NCBI GenBank assembly: GCA_963807865.1
Contig: CAWEDK010000012.1
Location: forward strand, 62,001 to 126,000
Reading direction: 5' to 3'
From: VAZQ01 sp963807865
GTDB lineage: Bacteria; Pseudomonadota; Alphaproteobacteria; Rhizobiales; Xanthobacteraceae
DNA: 64,000 bases
Shown here: positions 10,323 through 20,223 of the stretch, one piece after another
How positions within the stretch are numbered: position 1 is the first letter of the stretch
Layout of the letters: each line of letters begins with the position of its first letter
The notes under the pieces: model-generated
Seen by the model: only the letters and a program-made list of their open reading frames with translations
What the model was told of the DNA's origin: nothing
Databases searched by the model: none
Translations under genes and position numbers: made by a program

Positions 10323-11399
10323 ATGACAGCGGAAGCGGGAAATTCGGGGCGCGACGCCCCCCGTCCCCAGGACGGGTACCGGCCGGGCGGGACGCACCGC
10401 CTGCTGGCGCTCGATACGCTGCGCGGCGTCGCCATCCTGATGGTCGTGTTGGGCCATTTTCTGCCGGACCGGCTGGTGTTCGGCGGCCTTGCACACCACG
10501 TCAACTCGCTCGGCCGCGGCGGGGTTATCCTGTTCTTCCTGCTGAGCGGCTACCTGATTTTCAGCAGCGTCGAACGCCAGGACACCGCGACCTTCCTGTC
10601 GCGCCGGCTGTTCAAGATCTTCCCGGCCTATTCGATCAACGTCGCGCTGATCTTTGCGCTCGGGTACTTCAACTCCGATCACGCCAACTGGAATCTCAAG
10701 CTGCTGCTCGCCAATCTGTTCATGGTGCAGGACGTGTTCGGCCAGGAACTGCTGAACGGCGTGTATTGGACTCTGCTGATCGAAATCAAGTTCTACGTCT
10801 TCCTGGCGCTGCAGTATCTCGTGCTCCGCGACCGCGGCACGGTTGCGATCATGGTGACACTGATCGCGGTCAATTCGGTGATCTGGTGGACGCGTGGATA
10901 TGCCAGCCTGCTGCTGACGTTCTTTCCGACGTTCTACGTGGGGATCCAGATCTATCGCGCGGAACGAAGCCACTGGGATCGCGTCAGTGTCCTTCGTCTG
11001 GCGGGCTCGATCGCACTGGTCGGTTTCAGCCTGCTGATGTTCGACCAGCACTATCCGTACTGGTCCGCCGTCTATCTGATTGGCGAAGCCGTCGTACTGA
11101 GCCTGTTCCTGCGATCGGATATCTCGAGCCGGACGCTGAATTTTTTCGGCCGCATCTCCTATAGCGACTACCTCTATCATGCTTCGCTGGGCTTTCTGCT
11201 CTTCGCTCTGATCGGCACGACGTCGAGCTGGCTCGGCAATCTGGCGGGCGTGGCGCTGGCGATCGCGGCAACCACGGTGGTGGCGTACATCTCGTACCGG
11301 TACATCGAGGTGCCGATGGTGGCGTTCGGCAAGGCGAACGAGCCGCTGCTGCACGCCTGCATCGGCCGCGCGACACGCAAAGCGCAGCCGAGCGAATGA
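10323..11399 (+). CDS. Acyltransferase 3 family membrane protein (OafA/YrhL type)
   Basis: About 358 aa from the ATG at 10323, chosen because GGAAGGG stands just before it; an earlier TTG in frame is less likely. It opens with the family signature RLLALDTLRGVAILMVVLGH holding the Arg and catalytic His, followed by about ten hydrophobic segments and GGVILFFLLSGYLIF. These enzymes transfer acetyl or other acyl groups to surface sugars from the inner membrane. It is transcribed away from the regulator gene, suggesting O-acylation of the glycan encoded in this region; the acceptor is unknown. The frame is intact. Confidence 0.82.
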   Translation: MTAEAGNSGRDAPRPQDGYRPGGTHRLLALDTLRGVAILMVVLGHFLPDRLVFGGLAHHVNSLGRGGVILFFLLSGYLIFSSVERQDTATFLSRRLFKIFPAYSINVALIFALGYFNSDHANWNLKLLLANLFMVQDVFGQELLNGVYWTLLIEIKFYVFLALQYLVLRDRGTVAIMVTLIAVNSVIWWTRGYASLLLTFFPTFYVGIQIYRAERSHWDRVSVLRLAGSIALVGFSLLMFDQHYPYWSAVYLIGEAVVLSLFLRSDISSRTLNFFGRISYSDYLYHASLGFLLFALIGTTSSWLGNLAGVALAIAATTVVAYISYRYIEVPMVAFGKANEPLLHACIGRATRKAQPSE

Positions 11400-11436
11400 G
11401 CCGTCCGGACGCGCCGCACGTTCGACGGCCGTGGGA

Positions 11437-13328
11437 TCAGCCGATGTATCCGCCTGCGCGCAGATGTTCGACCACCTGGTCGGCCAGTTGCTCGGCTGTG
11501 TGCCGCAGCGTCGCAAGTGCCAGTTCGGATTGAGCCGGCGGCTCGTAGGGCGAATCGACCCCGGTGAAATTCCGGATCGCTCCGCTTCTCGCCTTGGCGT
11601 AGAGCCCCTTGGGGTCGCGCCGCACGCATTCGTCCAGCGGGGTGTCGACGAAGATTTCGATGAACTCCCCCTCCCCTGCCAGTTCGCGCACCATCTGCCG
11701 ATCCGCCCGGAACGGCGAGATGAAGGCGCAGAGCACGATCAGTCCGGCGTCGGTGAACAGCTTGGCGACCTCGCCGATGCGCCGGATGTTCTCGACCCGG
11801 TCGGCATCGGTGAAGCCAAGGTCGCGCGTCAGGCCGTGCCGGATGTTGTCGCCGTCCAGCATGTAGGTGTGGCAGCCCGCCGCGTGAGCCGCGCTTCGAC
11901 CAGCCGCGCGATGGTCGACTTGCCGGAGGCCGGCAGCCCCGTGAACCACAGGATGCAGGGCCGCTGATGCTTGGCGCCGCGCGCGATCCTGCTTGTCGAC
12001 GGCGAGGCGTTCGCGATGGATGTTGGTGGCGCGGCGCAGCGCGAACGCGATCATGCCGGCGCCGGCCGTGCGGTTGGTATAGCGATCGACCAGGATGAAC
12101 GCACCGGTGTCCCGGTTGTCCGCGAACGGGTCGAACGCCACCGGCACACTGGTCGACAGATTGCAGAATCCAATCTCGTTGGTCGCCAGCTGCCGCGCCG
12201 CGAGGTGATCGAGGCGCTCGACGTCGAGCTTGTGCTTGATGGCCGAGACCGTGGCCGGCAGCCAGGTCGTGCCCGATCCGCAGCCAGTACGACCGCCCCG
12301 GCAGCAGCGGCTCGGCATCCATCCAGAGCACATGCGCGGCGAACTGATCGGCGACGCTCGGCCGTTCCGTCGGCGGCACCGAGCAGATCGCCGCGGGCAA
12401 TGTCGAGCTCGTCGCTCAACGTCAGCGTGACGGCGTCGCCGGCCTCGGCCTCCTGGAGGTCGCCGTCGGCGGTGACGATGCGCGCCACGCGGCTCTTCAA
12501 GCCGCTGCCGGCGACCACGACGTGATCTCCTGGCCGCACCCGGCCGCTCGCCACCGTGCCGCAGAACCCGCGGAAATCGGCATTCGGCCGGTTGACCCAC
12601 TGCACCGGAAAGCGGAACGGCTTGGCCGCCCTATCGGAAACGATCTCGATCGATTCGAGGCAGTCGCAACAGCGTCGGCCCGCGGTACCAGGGCGTGGCG
12701 GCGCTCGCGGCAGTGACGTTGTCACCGAAGCGTGCCGACAGCGGGATCGACGACCACCGACTGGAAACCGAGCGGCGCGGCGAAGCCGCGCAAACTCGTC
12801 GCCGCAATCTGCTCGAACACCCCCTGGTCGAAATCCGCCAGATCCATCTTGTTGACCGCCAGGATCACGTGACGGATGCCGAACAGCGAACAGATCGTCG
12901 CATGGCGGCGCGTCTGCATCACGATGCCCTTGCGGGCATCGACCAGGATGACGGCGAGCTCCGAATTCGACGCGCCGGTCGCCATGTTGCGGGTGAACTG
13001 CTCGTGGCCCGGCGTGTCGGCGATGATGAACGAGCGCGCCGCGGTGGTGAAATAGCGGTAGCCGACATCGATGGTGATGTTCTGCTCGCGTTCCGCCTCG
13101 AGACCGTCGACCAGCAGCGCGAAGTCGATCGCTTCGCCGGTGGTGCCGAACTTTCGGGTGTCCCGTTCGAGCCGACCTCAGTTGATCGTCGTAGACCAGT
13201 TTGGCGTCATAGAGCAGCCGGCCGATCAGCGTCGACTTGCCGTCGTCGACCGAGCCGCAGGTCATGACGCGCAGCAGGTCCTTGTCACGCTCAGGCTTCC
13301 CGCCGGCCTGCCGCGCCGGGTCCACCAT
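11437..13328 (-). CDS. cysNC: CysN/CysC: sulfate adenylyltransferase GTPase subunit fused to APS kinase (frameshifted)
   Basis: The ATG at 13328 begins an EF-Tu-like GTPase: VMTCGSVDDGKSTLIGRLLY, then a beta-barrel part (FRFPVQWVNRPNADFRGFCG, GDAVTLTLSDELDIARGD). The C-terminal portion is adenylylsulfate kinase: MLDGDNIRHGLTRDLGF, ENIRRIGEVAKLFTDAGLIV, EIFVDTPLDECVRRDPKGLY. The bifunctional NodQ-like arrangement makes PAPS, the sulfate donor for sulfotransferases, or APS for assimilation. Frame breaks near 13180, 12700, 12375, 12270, 11985 and 11900 must be repaired. It overlaps the cysD stop (TGATG). The stop is at 11437, 37 bp from the convergent acyltransferase. Confidence 0.88.
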
Positions 13329-14239
13329 CAGAAATAACCTTCGCGCTTCTTGCGTTCCATCGATGCGGTCTCGTCGAAGTCGATCAGCCGCGCCTGGCGC
13401 TCCGAGTTCTGCGCAACGGCGAGCTCACGCACGATGTCGGCCGGCGACGCCGCGTCCGACACGATCGCGCCCGACAGCGGATAGCAGCCGAGCGTGCGAA
13501 AGCGCACCGCGCAGCAGTTCCGGCACTTCCCCGGCTTGAGCGGCAGCCGGTCGTCATCGACCATGATCAGGGCGCCGGAACGCCGCACCACCGGCCGCGG
13601 CGCCGCGAAATACAGCGGCACCACCGGAATGTCCTCGGCGAGAATGTATTGCCAGACGTCGAGCTCGGTCCAATTCGACAGCGGAAACACCCGCACCGAC
13701 TCGCCACGCTGGATCCGGGTGTTGTACAGGCCCCAAAGTTCAGGGCGCTGGTTGCGCGGGTCCCACACATGGTTTGCGCCGCGGAACGAGAACACCCGCT
13801 CCTTGGCGCGGCTCTTCTCCTCGTCGCGGCGCGCGCCGCCGAACGCGGCGTCGAAGCCATGCTCATCGAGCGCCTGCTTGAGCGCTTCGGTCTTCATCAC
13901 CTGGGTATGCAACGCCGAACCCGACGCGAACGGGATCGATGCCGCGCGCGAGCCCCTCGCGATTGACATGGACGATGAGATCGAGCCCGCAGTTCGCGTG
14001 CGCGCTCGGTCGCGAAACCGGATCATGTCCCTGAATTTCCAGGTGGTGTCGACATGCAGCAGCGGGAACGGCGGCTTGGCAGGATGGAACGCCTTCAGCG
14101 CGAGGTGGAGCATCACGCTCGAGTCCTTGCCGATGGAATAGAGCATCACCGGCTTGCGGAACTCGGCGACGACCTCGCGCATCACCCCGATCGCCTCCGA
14201 TTCGAGGCGCTTCAGGTTTCGTGTTAGGCGTTCGGGCAT
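13328..14239 (-). CDS. cysD: CysD, sulfate adenylyltransferase small subunit (two compensating frameshifts)
   Basis: About 303 aa from the ATG at 14239 (MPERLTRNLKRLESEAIGVM). It is an ATP-PPi-loop enzyme: PVMLYSIGKDSSVMLHLALK, then LLHVDTTWKFRDMI, HGFDAAFGGARRDEEKSRAK, VFPLSNWTELDVWQYI and RFRTLGCYPLSGAI, ending RKKREGYF. Residues in the 13925-14015 stretch are in the wrong frame between two compensating indels. It works with CysN to form APS from sulfate and ATP. An in-frame start at 14344 is possible but adds an unrelated leader. Confidence 0.9.
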   Translation of the reverse strand: MPERLTRNLKRLESEAIGVMREVVAEFRKPVMLYSIGKDSSVMLHLALKAFHPAKPPFPLLHVDTTWKFRDMIRFRDRARTRTAGSISSSMSIARGSRAASIPFASGSALHTQVMKTEALKQALDEHGFDAAFGGARRDEEKSRAKERVFSFRGANHVWDPRNQRPELWGLYNTRIQRGESVRVFPLSNWTELDVWQYILAEDIPVVPLYFAAPRPVVRRSGALIMVDDDRLPLKPGKCRNCCAVRFRTLGCYPLSGAIVSDAASPADIVRELAVAQNSERQARLIDFDETASMERKKREGYF

Positions 14240-14355
14240 GAGTTCTCTGGGACAGGCGTGAGGTCGGACCGCAACCTGATAGCGCGCTGCGGGCTTCCGT
14301 ATCACGGCGGCCTCGCCTATGGGACAGCATCTTACCGCCGCCACGTGAGCCGTCC

Positions 14356-15267
14356 ATGAGCTGCCCCATCTGCAACGAGCAAAGCTCCTGGCCGGTGCCG
14401 TTCGCCGACGACCCCGACCTCGCGCATTGGCGGTTGGAGGCGGGCATCCCGGCCGACTACCAGTGGCGGCTGTGCCGGCGTTGCGGCAACGCCTATCCGA
14501 GCCATCCGCCCGACATTCGGGTCCTGCGGCGGCTGTGGGCCTCGAAGCGCGGCGACGAAGGCCTGACGCCGGACGCCAGCGAAAAGGCGTGGGAGTACCG
14601 CCGTCGCATCAGCCGCGCGGGCGCCGCGCGGTCGTTCCAGCAGTTCGCACCCCTCGCGAGCCGGACGCCGGGGCGCTTCCTCGATGTCGGCTGCGGCCTC
14701 GGCGAGACTGTGCGCATTTTCGCCGACCACGGCTGGGATGCCGAGGGCATCGACCCGGACCCCTCGACCGCCCGCCATCACCAGACATCGGTATTCGCAC
14801 GCGGATCGGCCAGTTCGAGCAGATCGAAGACCCCACGAGCTACGACATCCTTCACATCGCTCACGCGATCTACTTCATCACCGATCCGATGGGCTTCATC
14901 CGCAGCGTACGTCAGCGGCTCAATCCCGGCGGCCTGTTCTGTGTCGTGCTTGCCGACCTCATGGCCAATGCGGACAGCTGGCCGGCCGTCGTATTCGCTC
15001 ACGTTCTATCCGACCGCCGCGTCCATGCGGTACGCGCTCGCGCTCGCCGGATTCGAGGTCGTGAAGAGAGCCGCCAATCCGGCAGCATCTTCCTCGCCGG
15101 CGCGCGCGGCCGCCGCGCCCAAGCTACCGCACGTCGCGCCCGGCAATGATCGCTGCTGCTTCATCGCACGAAGTCCGCTGCGTTATGCGCTGCTCGGCCG
15201 GCCCTATCTGGCGCTGCGACAGCTCGCGGCGAGGCTCATGAAAGTAAGGCAAGACGGCCGCCCATGA
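14356..15267 (+). CDS. SAM methyltransferase with N-terminal zinc-finger-like motif (frameshifted)
   Basis: The start at 14356 gives MSCPICNEQSSWPVPFAD, with CPIC and a later CRRCGNAYPSHPP that can form a four-Cys zinc site, followed by a class I SAM fold: RFLDVGCGLGETVRIF, then GWDAEGIDPDP. The core continues in a second frame (YDILHIAHAIYFITDP, QRLNPGGLFCVVL) and returns to the first near 14995 (LTFYPTAASMRYALALAGFE). This layout resembles methyltransferases of sugar-nucleotide or surface-glycan pathways. The stop overlaps the start of the formyltransferase gene (ATGA), so they are co-expressed. The substrate is unknown. Confidence 0.75.
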   Translation: MSCPICNEQSSWPVPFADDPDLAHWRLEAGIPADYQWRLCRRCGNAYPSHPPDIRVLRRLWASKRGDEGLTPDASEKAWEYRRRISRAGAARSFQQFAPLASRTPGRFLDVGCGLGETVRIFADHGWDAEGIDPDPSTARHHQTSVFARGSASSSRSKTPRATTSFTSLTRSTSSPIRWASSAAYVSGSIPAACSVSCLPTSWPMRTAGRPSYSLTFYPTAASMRYALALAGFEVVKRAANPAASSSPARAAAAPKLPHVAPGNDRCCFIARSPLRYALLGRPYLALRQLAARLMKVRQDGRP

Positions 15268-16942
15268 CGAGCAAGCTCCGAATTGTCGTCTTCTCCGCGG
15301 GCGAATGGACCTTCGACCGCGATCGCATCGTGCGGGTGCTGGCCGGCGATGAGCGCTTTGACGTCGACCTTGATCGTGCTCGACGAGTATCGGCGCTCGA
15401 TCTGGAAACGCGCGCGGTTCCTGCTGCGCATCTGGGGACCGTGGAAACTGACCGCCTCGGCGTTGGCCTCGCTGGCGAACAAGATCGTCGAATTGCCGGC
15501 AAACCTGCTGCGCCGTTGGCACGACATGTTCGTCCCCCCGGTACAGTCCGATCGCCCTGCCGTCGAACAACTCAACGTGCCTATCGCGCGGGTGCGCCGA
15601 CATCAATGCGCCGGAGGCGGTCAGACGCGTGATCGACGCCGCGCCGGACCTCGGGATTATTCTGGGCGGCCGCATTCTGAAATCCGGCCTGATTGAAGCG
15701 CCTCGACTCGGCACCTTGAACATCCATAAGCACGATGTGCGCCGCTATCGCGGCGGCGCCGAGATTGGTTACCCCGAAATACTCAATTCAGATAACGAGC
15801 TTGGAATCACCATCCATTGGGCAACCGCGGAGGTCGACGCCGGCCCTGTGGTGGCGACAAGCAGCGTCCCGGTGGAACGGTTCGACACCATCGGCAGCCT
15901 GAAGCTCAAGGCGGCCTGCGCCTCGATCGCCTCTTACGTTGAAGCGGTTCAAGCCGTCGCAGCAGAACGCAAGAGCATCGGAGCGCTGGCCGAACAGCTT
16001 GGCCCGGTGCTGTACTCGACGCCGCTGATCGATCGGATAATCCAGGAACGACAGATCGACGGGCGCCGCCGGCGCTTTGCGAGAGCAGAGGCGGCGCTCG
16101 GCCTCAGTCCGTTTCGTGTACGCACTGTGCGAACCGTTCGCAGCGGCGTGACTTTCGCGGCGTTGCCATACCTGAAGATCAAGCGACAGCAACTTGCCGA
16201 GCAGGGCCGCGCGCCGATCGTCATTTTCTATTACCACGGCGTCAGCAACTCCGCCGAGAACTGGATGACGCTCGACCTTGTGTCGTTTCACCGGCAGATC
16301 GAATATTTGCGCCGCTACTTCGACATTCTGCCGCTCGATGTCGCCGTCAACACTCTTCGCGGCGGAACGCGCCACCGCCCGGCCGTCGTTCTCACCTTCG
16401 ATGACGGTTATGCCTCGGTCCTCGATGAATTACTGCCTTACCTGAAAGCGCGCGAACTGCCCGCCACCTTCTTCGTGTGCGCGGCCGCCGCCGATGGCGG
16501 CTACGCCCTGAAGCACGACCAGGAGCGCGGATTTGGCCGCGTGCCGCTGATGGATGCGGTTGGCTGGAAGCAGGTCGCCGACAGCGGCTTTGAAATCGGC
16601 TGCCACGGATATGAGCACGAAGACATGGCGACGCTCGATGACGCTCAACTCCGCCACGCGATGATAGACTCCGCCGACACCATCGCGGCCCGGATCGGAC
16701 GGCCTGTTCGATATTTTTCTTTCCCGTTCGGCAATCGCCGAAATATTTCGGCGCAAGCCCTTGGCGTTGCCGGCGAGCGTTTCGACGCTGTGTTCTCGGC
16801 CTATGGCGGATACAACATTCCGGGCCAGTCGGGACCTTTCCAATTCACGCGATTCTCCAATCCGGTCGATAACGGTTCTCTAACCGCGATCATGAATGGA
16901 TTGCATCGCATGACGCCGTACTATCGCGACCTGCCGTCTTGA
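15264..16942 (+). CDS. Formyltransferase domain fused to polysaccharide deacetylase (frameshifted N-terminus)
   Basis: The restored protein is about 560 aa. The first 210 or so residues resemble a 10-formyl-THF-dependent formyltransferase: LGIILGGRILKSGLIEAP, TLNIHKHDVRRYRGGAEI with the Asn and His, and WATAEVDAGPVVATS with the Asp. From residue 310 or so follows a NodB-type deacetylase: IVIFYYHGVSNS, VVLTFDDGYASVLDE with the two Asp, EIGCHGYEHEDM with the His pair, and YFSFPFGNRR. Frame breaks lie near 15375 and 15600; the deacetylase half is unbroken. A fusion of N-deacetylation and N-formylation would let one protein swap an acetyl for a formyl group on an amino sugar; this is inference. 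Confidence 0.75.
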
Positions 16943-17015
16943 ATAGAATTGTTCATGGCTGCGAACCGGTCCATCCACTTGTTTTGGGCTTGACAGGATA
17001 CTGCTGCCCCAACTC

Positions 17016-17049
17016 GTGACCGTATTGCCTTCATAAGTGGCACGGTCAC
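17016..17049. promoter_or_regulatory. Hairpin (GTGACCGT..GCC / GGC..ACGGTCAC) between genes
   Basis: The 252-base gap between the deacetylase fusion and the patatin gene contains an 11-bp stem, GTGACCGT plus GCC pairing with GGC plus ACGGTCAC, broken by a three-base bulge. No T-tract follows, so it is not a classical terminator. It could be an operator or mRNA structure. A TTGACA box lies upstream at 16990-16995 but I see no convincing -10. Confidence 0.3.
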
Positions 17050-17194
17050 CTGCTCCTTGGCCGTACCCAAGGCGGCGGGCAAGTTCCCGCATTGATTTCC
17101 CGCCTTTGTTTTGTATTCGTTGCGTTGCGGTCGTATTCTATGGATGGTGCGACGGCTGCCGGGCGCCAGCACCGAAGGACGATGAGGAGCCGTC

Positions 17195-18376
17195 GTGCAA
17201 GACGCCACCCAGACCAAGCCCAGCGGGCCGCAGATCGAGCGCCAGCACCCTTTCGAGCAGATCGCGCTGCTGCTGCAGGGCGGCGGCGCGCTCGGCTCCT
17301 ACCAGGCCGGCGTCTATCAGGCGCTGGCCGAGGCCGACCTCCACCCGGACTGGGTCGCCGGCATCTCGATCGGCGCGATCAACAGCGCGATCATCGCCGG
17401 CAATCCGCCGGAGCGGCGCGTCGAGCGGCTGCGCGAATTCTGGGAGACGGTGACCAAGTCGCCGATCGGCATCCCCTACTTCAGGGCGATCGACATTCCA
17501 GAACGACCCGATGCGGCAGTACGTCAATCAGGCGCGCGCCATGAACATCCTGTTGTTCGGCGCGCCGCATTTCTTCGCTCCGCGCATGCCGCCCGCCGGC
17601 GATTCTGGGACCGGCCGAGGCCGGCATGGTGAGCGTACTATGACACGTCGCCGCTGCGCGCGACGCTCGAGCGGCTGGTCGATTTCGACCGCATCAATGC
17701 GCGCGCAGATGCGCTTCAGCGTCGGCGCGGTGAATGTCCGCACCGGCAATTTCGCCTATTTCGACACCGACGACCCACCGCATCGGCCCGGAGCACATCA
17801 TGGCCAGCGGCTCGCTGCCGCCCGGCTTCCCGGCGACCGAGATCGACGGCGAGTACTACTGGGACGGCGGCCTGGTCTCCAACACGCCGCTGCAATGGGT
17901 GCTCGACGGCCGGCCGCGGCGCGACACGCTCGCGTTCCAGGTCGACCTGTGGAGCGCGCGCGGCGAACTGCCGCGCGACCTGGCCGAGGCCGAGGTGCGG
18001 CACAAGGAGATCGACTATTCGAGCCGGACGCGCGGCGACGACCGACCAATATCAAGCAGATGCAGAAGCTGCGCGTCGCGCTCGCCAATCTGCTCAAGAA
18101 GCTGCCCGAGGAACTGCGAGAACGACGAGGACGTGAAGATTCTGGCGCAGGAGGCCGACGAGAAGGTCTGCAACATCGTCCACCTGATCTATCGCGCGAA
18201 GAAGCTACGAAGGCATGTCCAAGGACTTCGAATTCTCGCGCCGGACCATGGAGGAGCACTGGGCGACCGGCTACGACGATGCCGTCCGCACGCTGCGCCA
18301 TCCCGAAGTGATGCAGCTGCCCGACCGGCTCGAAGGCGTGCGCACCTTCGACATCTGCCGCGAAGACCGCGAATAG
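17195..18376 (+). CDS. Patatin-like phospholipase with C-terminal DUF3734-type tail (frameshifted)
   Basis: The GTG at 17195 is preceded by GAGGAG. The serine hydrolase signatures are present: LLLQGGGALGSYQAGVYQAL (oxyanion loop), VAGISIGAINSAIIAG (nucleophile Ser in GxSxG) and YYWDGGLVSNTPLQW with the Asp of the dyad. The C-terminal tail (MEEHWATGYDDAVRTLRHPE) is typical of the patatin group found next to acetoacetate decarboxylase. Frame breaks near 17500, 17630, 17780, 18045, 18120 and 18210 need repair; the stop is TAG at 18376. It probably hydrolyses an ester lipid or polyester; context suggests a link with 3-hydroxybutyrate metabolism. Confidence 0.78.
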
Positions 18377-18417
18377 CCGCCGCAACCGCCGTCCGCAAAT
18401 CCGCCAGAGAGGCCGTC

Positions 18418-19158
18418 ATGAAGGAAGATGAGGTCAAGCGCCGCGCATTCGCGATGCCGCTGACCAGCCCGGCCTACCCGATCGGCCCCTACCGCTTCGT
18501 CAACCGCGAATATCTGATCATCACCTACCGCACCGATCCGGCGAAGCTGCGCGAGCTGGTGCCGGAGCCGCTGCAGATCGACGAGCCGCTGGTGAAGTTC
18601 GAATTCATCCGCATGCCGGATTCGACCGGCTTCGGCGACTACACCGAGAGCGGCCAGGTCATCCCGGTGTCGTTCCAGGGCCGCAAGGGCGGCTACACCC
18701 ACTGCATGTTCCTCGACGACCATCCGCCGATCGCCGGCGGCCGCGAGCTGTGGGGCTTTCCCAAGAAGCTCGCCAAGCCGACGCTGCGCGCCGAGATCGA
18801 CACGCTGGTCGGCACGCTCGACTACGGCCCGATGCGCATCGCCACCGGCACCATGGGCTACAAGCACAAGGCCGCCGACCTCGCCGCCGTCAAGGCGTCG
18901 CTGCTGGCGCCGAATTTCCTGCTCAAGATCATGCCGCATGTCGACGGCACGCGCGCGCATCTGCGAGCTGGTCGAATACTCATCTGCAGGACGTCGAGCT
19001 GAAGGGCGCCTGGACCGGCCCGGCGGCGCTCGACTCTGTCCTCGCACGCCCTGGCGCCGCTGGCCGAGCTGCCGGTGCTGGAGATCGTCTCCGGCATCCA
19101 CATCGTCGCCGACCTGACGCTCGGTCTCGGCAAGGTCGTGCACGACTATCTGGCGTGA
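18418..19158 (+). CDS. adc: Acetoacetate decarboxylase (frameshifted near C-terminus)
   Basis: About 245 aa from the ATG at 18418. It converts acetoacetate to acetone and CO2 through a Schiff base. The family core is clear: VKFEFIRMPDSTGFGDYTES, GGYTHCMFLDDHPPIAGGRE, then LWGFPKKLAKP with the active-site lysine region. The C-terminal strands (LPVLEIVSGIHIVADLTLGL) are in frame only after removing one base near 18980 (TACTCAT for TATCAT) and another near 19035. It starts 41 bases after the patatin stop and ends 32 bases before the dehydrogenase start, so the three form an operon. Confidence 0.88.
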
Positions 19159-19190
19159 GAGCGACGCCGTTATCTGGAAAGGAGACTGCC

Positions 19191-19974
19191 ATGCGTCTGA
19201 AGGACAAGGTCGCCGATCGTCACCGGCGCGGCCAGCGGCATCGGCAAGGAGATCGCCATCGTCTTCGCCCGCGAAGGCGCCAAGGTCGCGATCGCCGACC
19301 TCAACCAGGAGGCGGCCGACGCCACCGCCGCGCGAGCTCGATCCGACCGGCAAGCGCGCCATCGGCGTCGCCATGGACGTCACCAACGAGGCAGCAGGTC
19401 GACGCCGGCATCGCCAAGGTCGATCGAGACCTTCGGCGCGCTCGACGTGCTGGTCAGCAATGCCGGCATCCAGATCGTCGCGCCGCTCGTCGAGTTCGAG
19501 TTCGCCAAGTGGAAGAAGCTGCTGGCGATCCATCTCGACGGCGCCTTCCTGACCACGCGCGCCGCGCTGCGCCAGATGTACAAGCAGAAGAGCGGCAGCA
19601 TCATCTACATGGGCTCGGTGCACTCCAAGGAGGCCTCGATGCTCAAGGCGCCCTACGTCACCGCCAAGCACGGCCTGATCGGCCTCGCCAAGGTCGTGGC
19701 CAAGGAGGGCGCCGAGCACGGCGTGCGCGCCAACGTGATCTGCCCCGGCTTCGTGCGCACGCCGCTGGTCGAGAAGCAGATCCCCGAGCAGGCCAAGGAG
19801 CTCGGCATCTCCGAGGAGGAGGTGATCAAGAACGTGATGCTGAAGGAGACCGTCGACGGCGAATTCACCACCGTCGACGACGTCGCCGAGACCGCGCTGT
19901 TCCTCGCCTCCTTCGGCTCCAACGCGCTGACCGGCCAGTCGATCGTCGTCAGCCACGGCTGGTTCATGCAGTAA
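19191..19974 (+). CDS. bdhA: 3-hydroxybutyrate dehydrogenase, SDR family (frameshifted N-terminal half)
   Basis: The restored protein is 260 aa, starting at the ATG at 19191 after a strong GGAAAGGAG. It interconverts 3-hydroxybutyrate and acetoacetate with NAD. The intact part from 19447 shows VLVSNAGIQIVAPL, the catalytic Ser in IIYMGSVHSKEAS, Tyr and Lys in YVTAKHGLIGL, and the family-specific end GQSIVVSHGWFMQ. The first half needs removal of single bases near 19217, 19333, 19391 and 19427, after which VTGAASGIGKEIA and MDVTNEQQVDAG appear. It probably feeds acetoacetate to the decarboxylase upstream. Confidence 0.88.
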
Positions 19975-20223
19975 AGGCGGCTTGAACACCTAGCGTTATT
20001 TCTCACAGGTATTCTTGAGACGCGGCGGCGGCTTTTGCGCTTTCTCCCAGGGGGAGAGCGCAAGGGTGCGAGCCGCGTCCTTATTTGCTCGGCCCAAATC
20101 CCGCGCGCCCCGGATTGCGGTACTGGCGGCAGGCTCCACCCTGCCGCTTCTCTCCCGTCGCATTGGTGGTACTGTTGGGGGCTTGCAGAGGGTGACGATG
20201 ATTTGACGTAAGAATGGTCGGCC

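Noticed and set aside
16990..17018. Sigma-70 promoter with TTGACA at 16990
   Set aside because: No acceptable -10 at 16-18 bases; only the hairpin is listed.
17195..19974. True pseudogene cluster (patatin, acetoacetate decarboxylase, dehydrogenase)
   Set aside because: Catalytic motifs are preserved and the slips are single-base and clustered; sequencing error is the simpler explanation.
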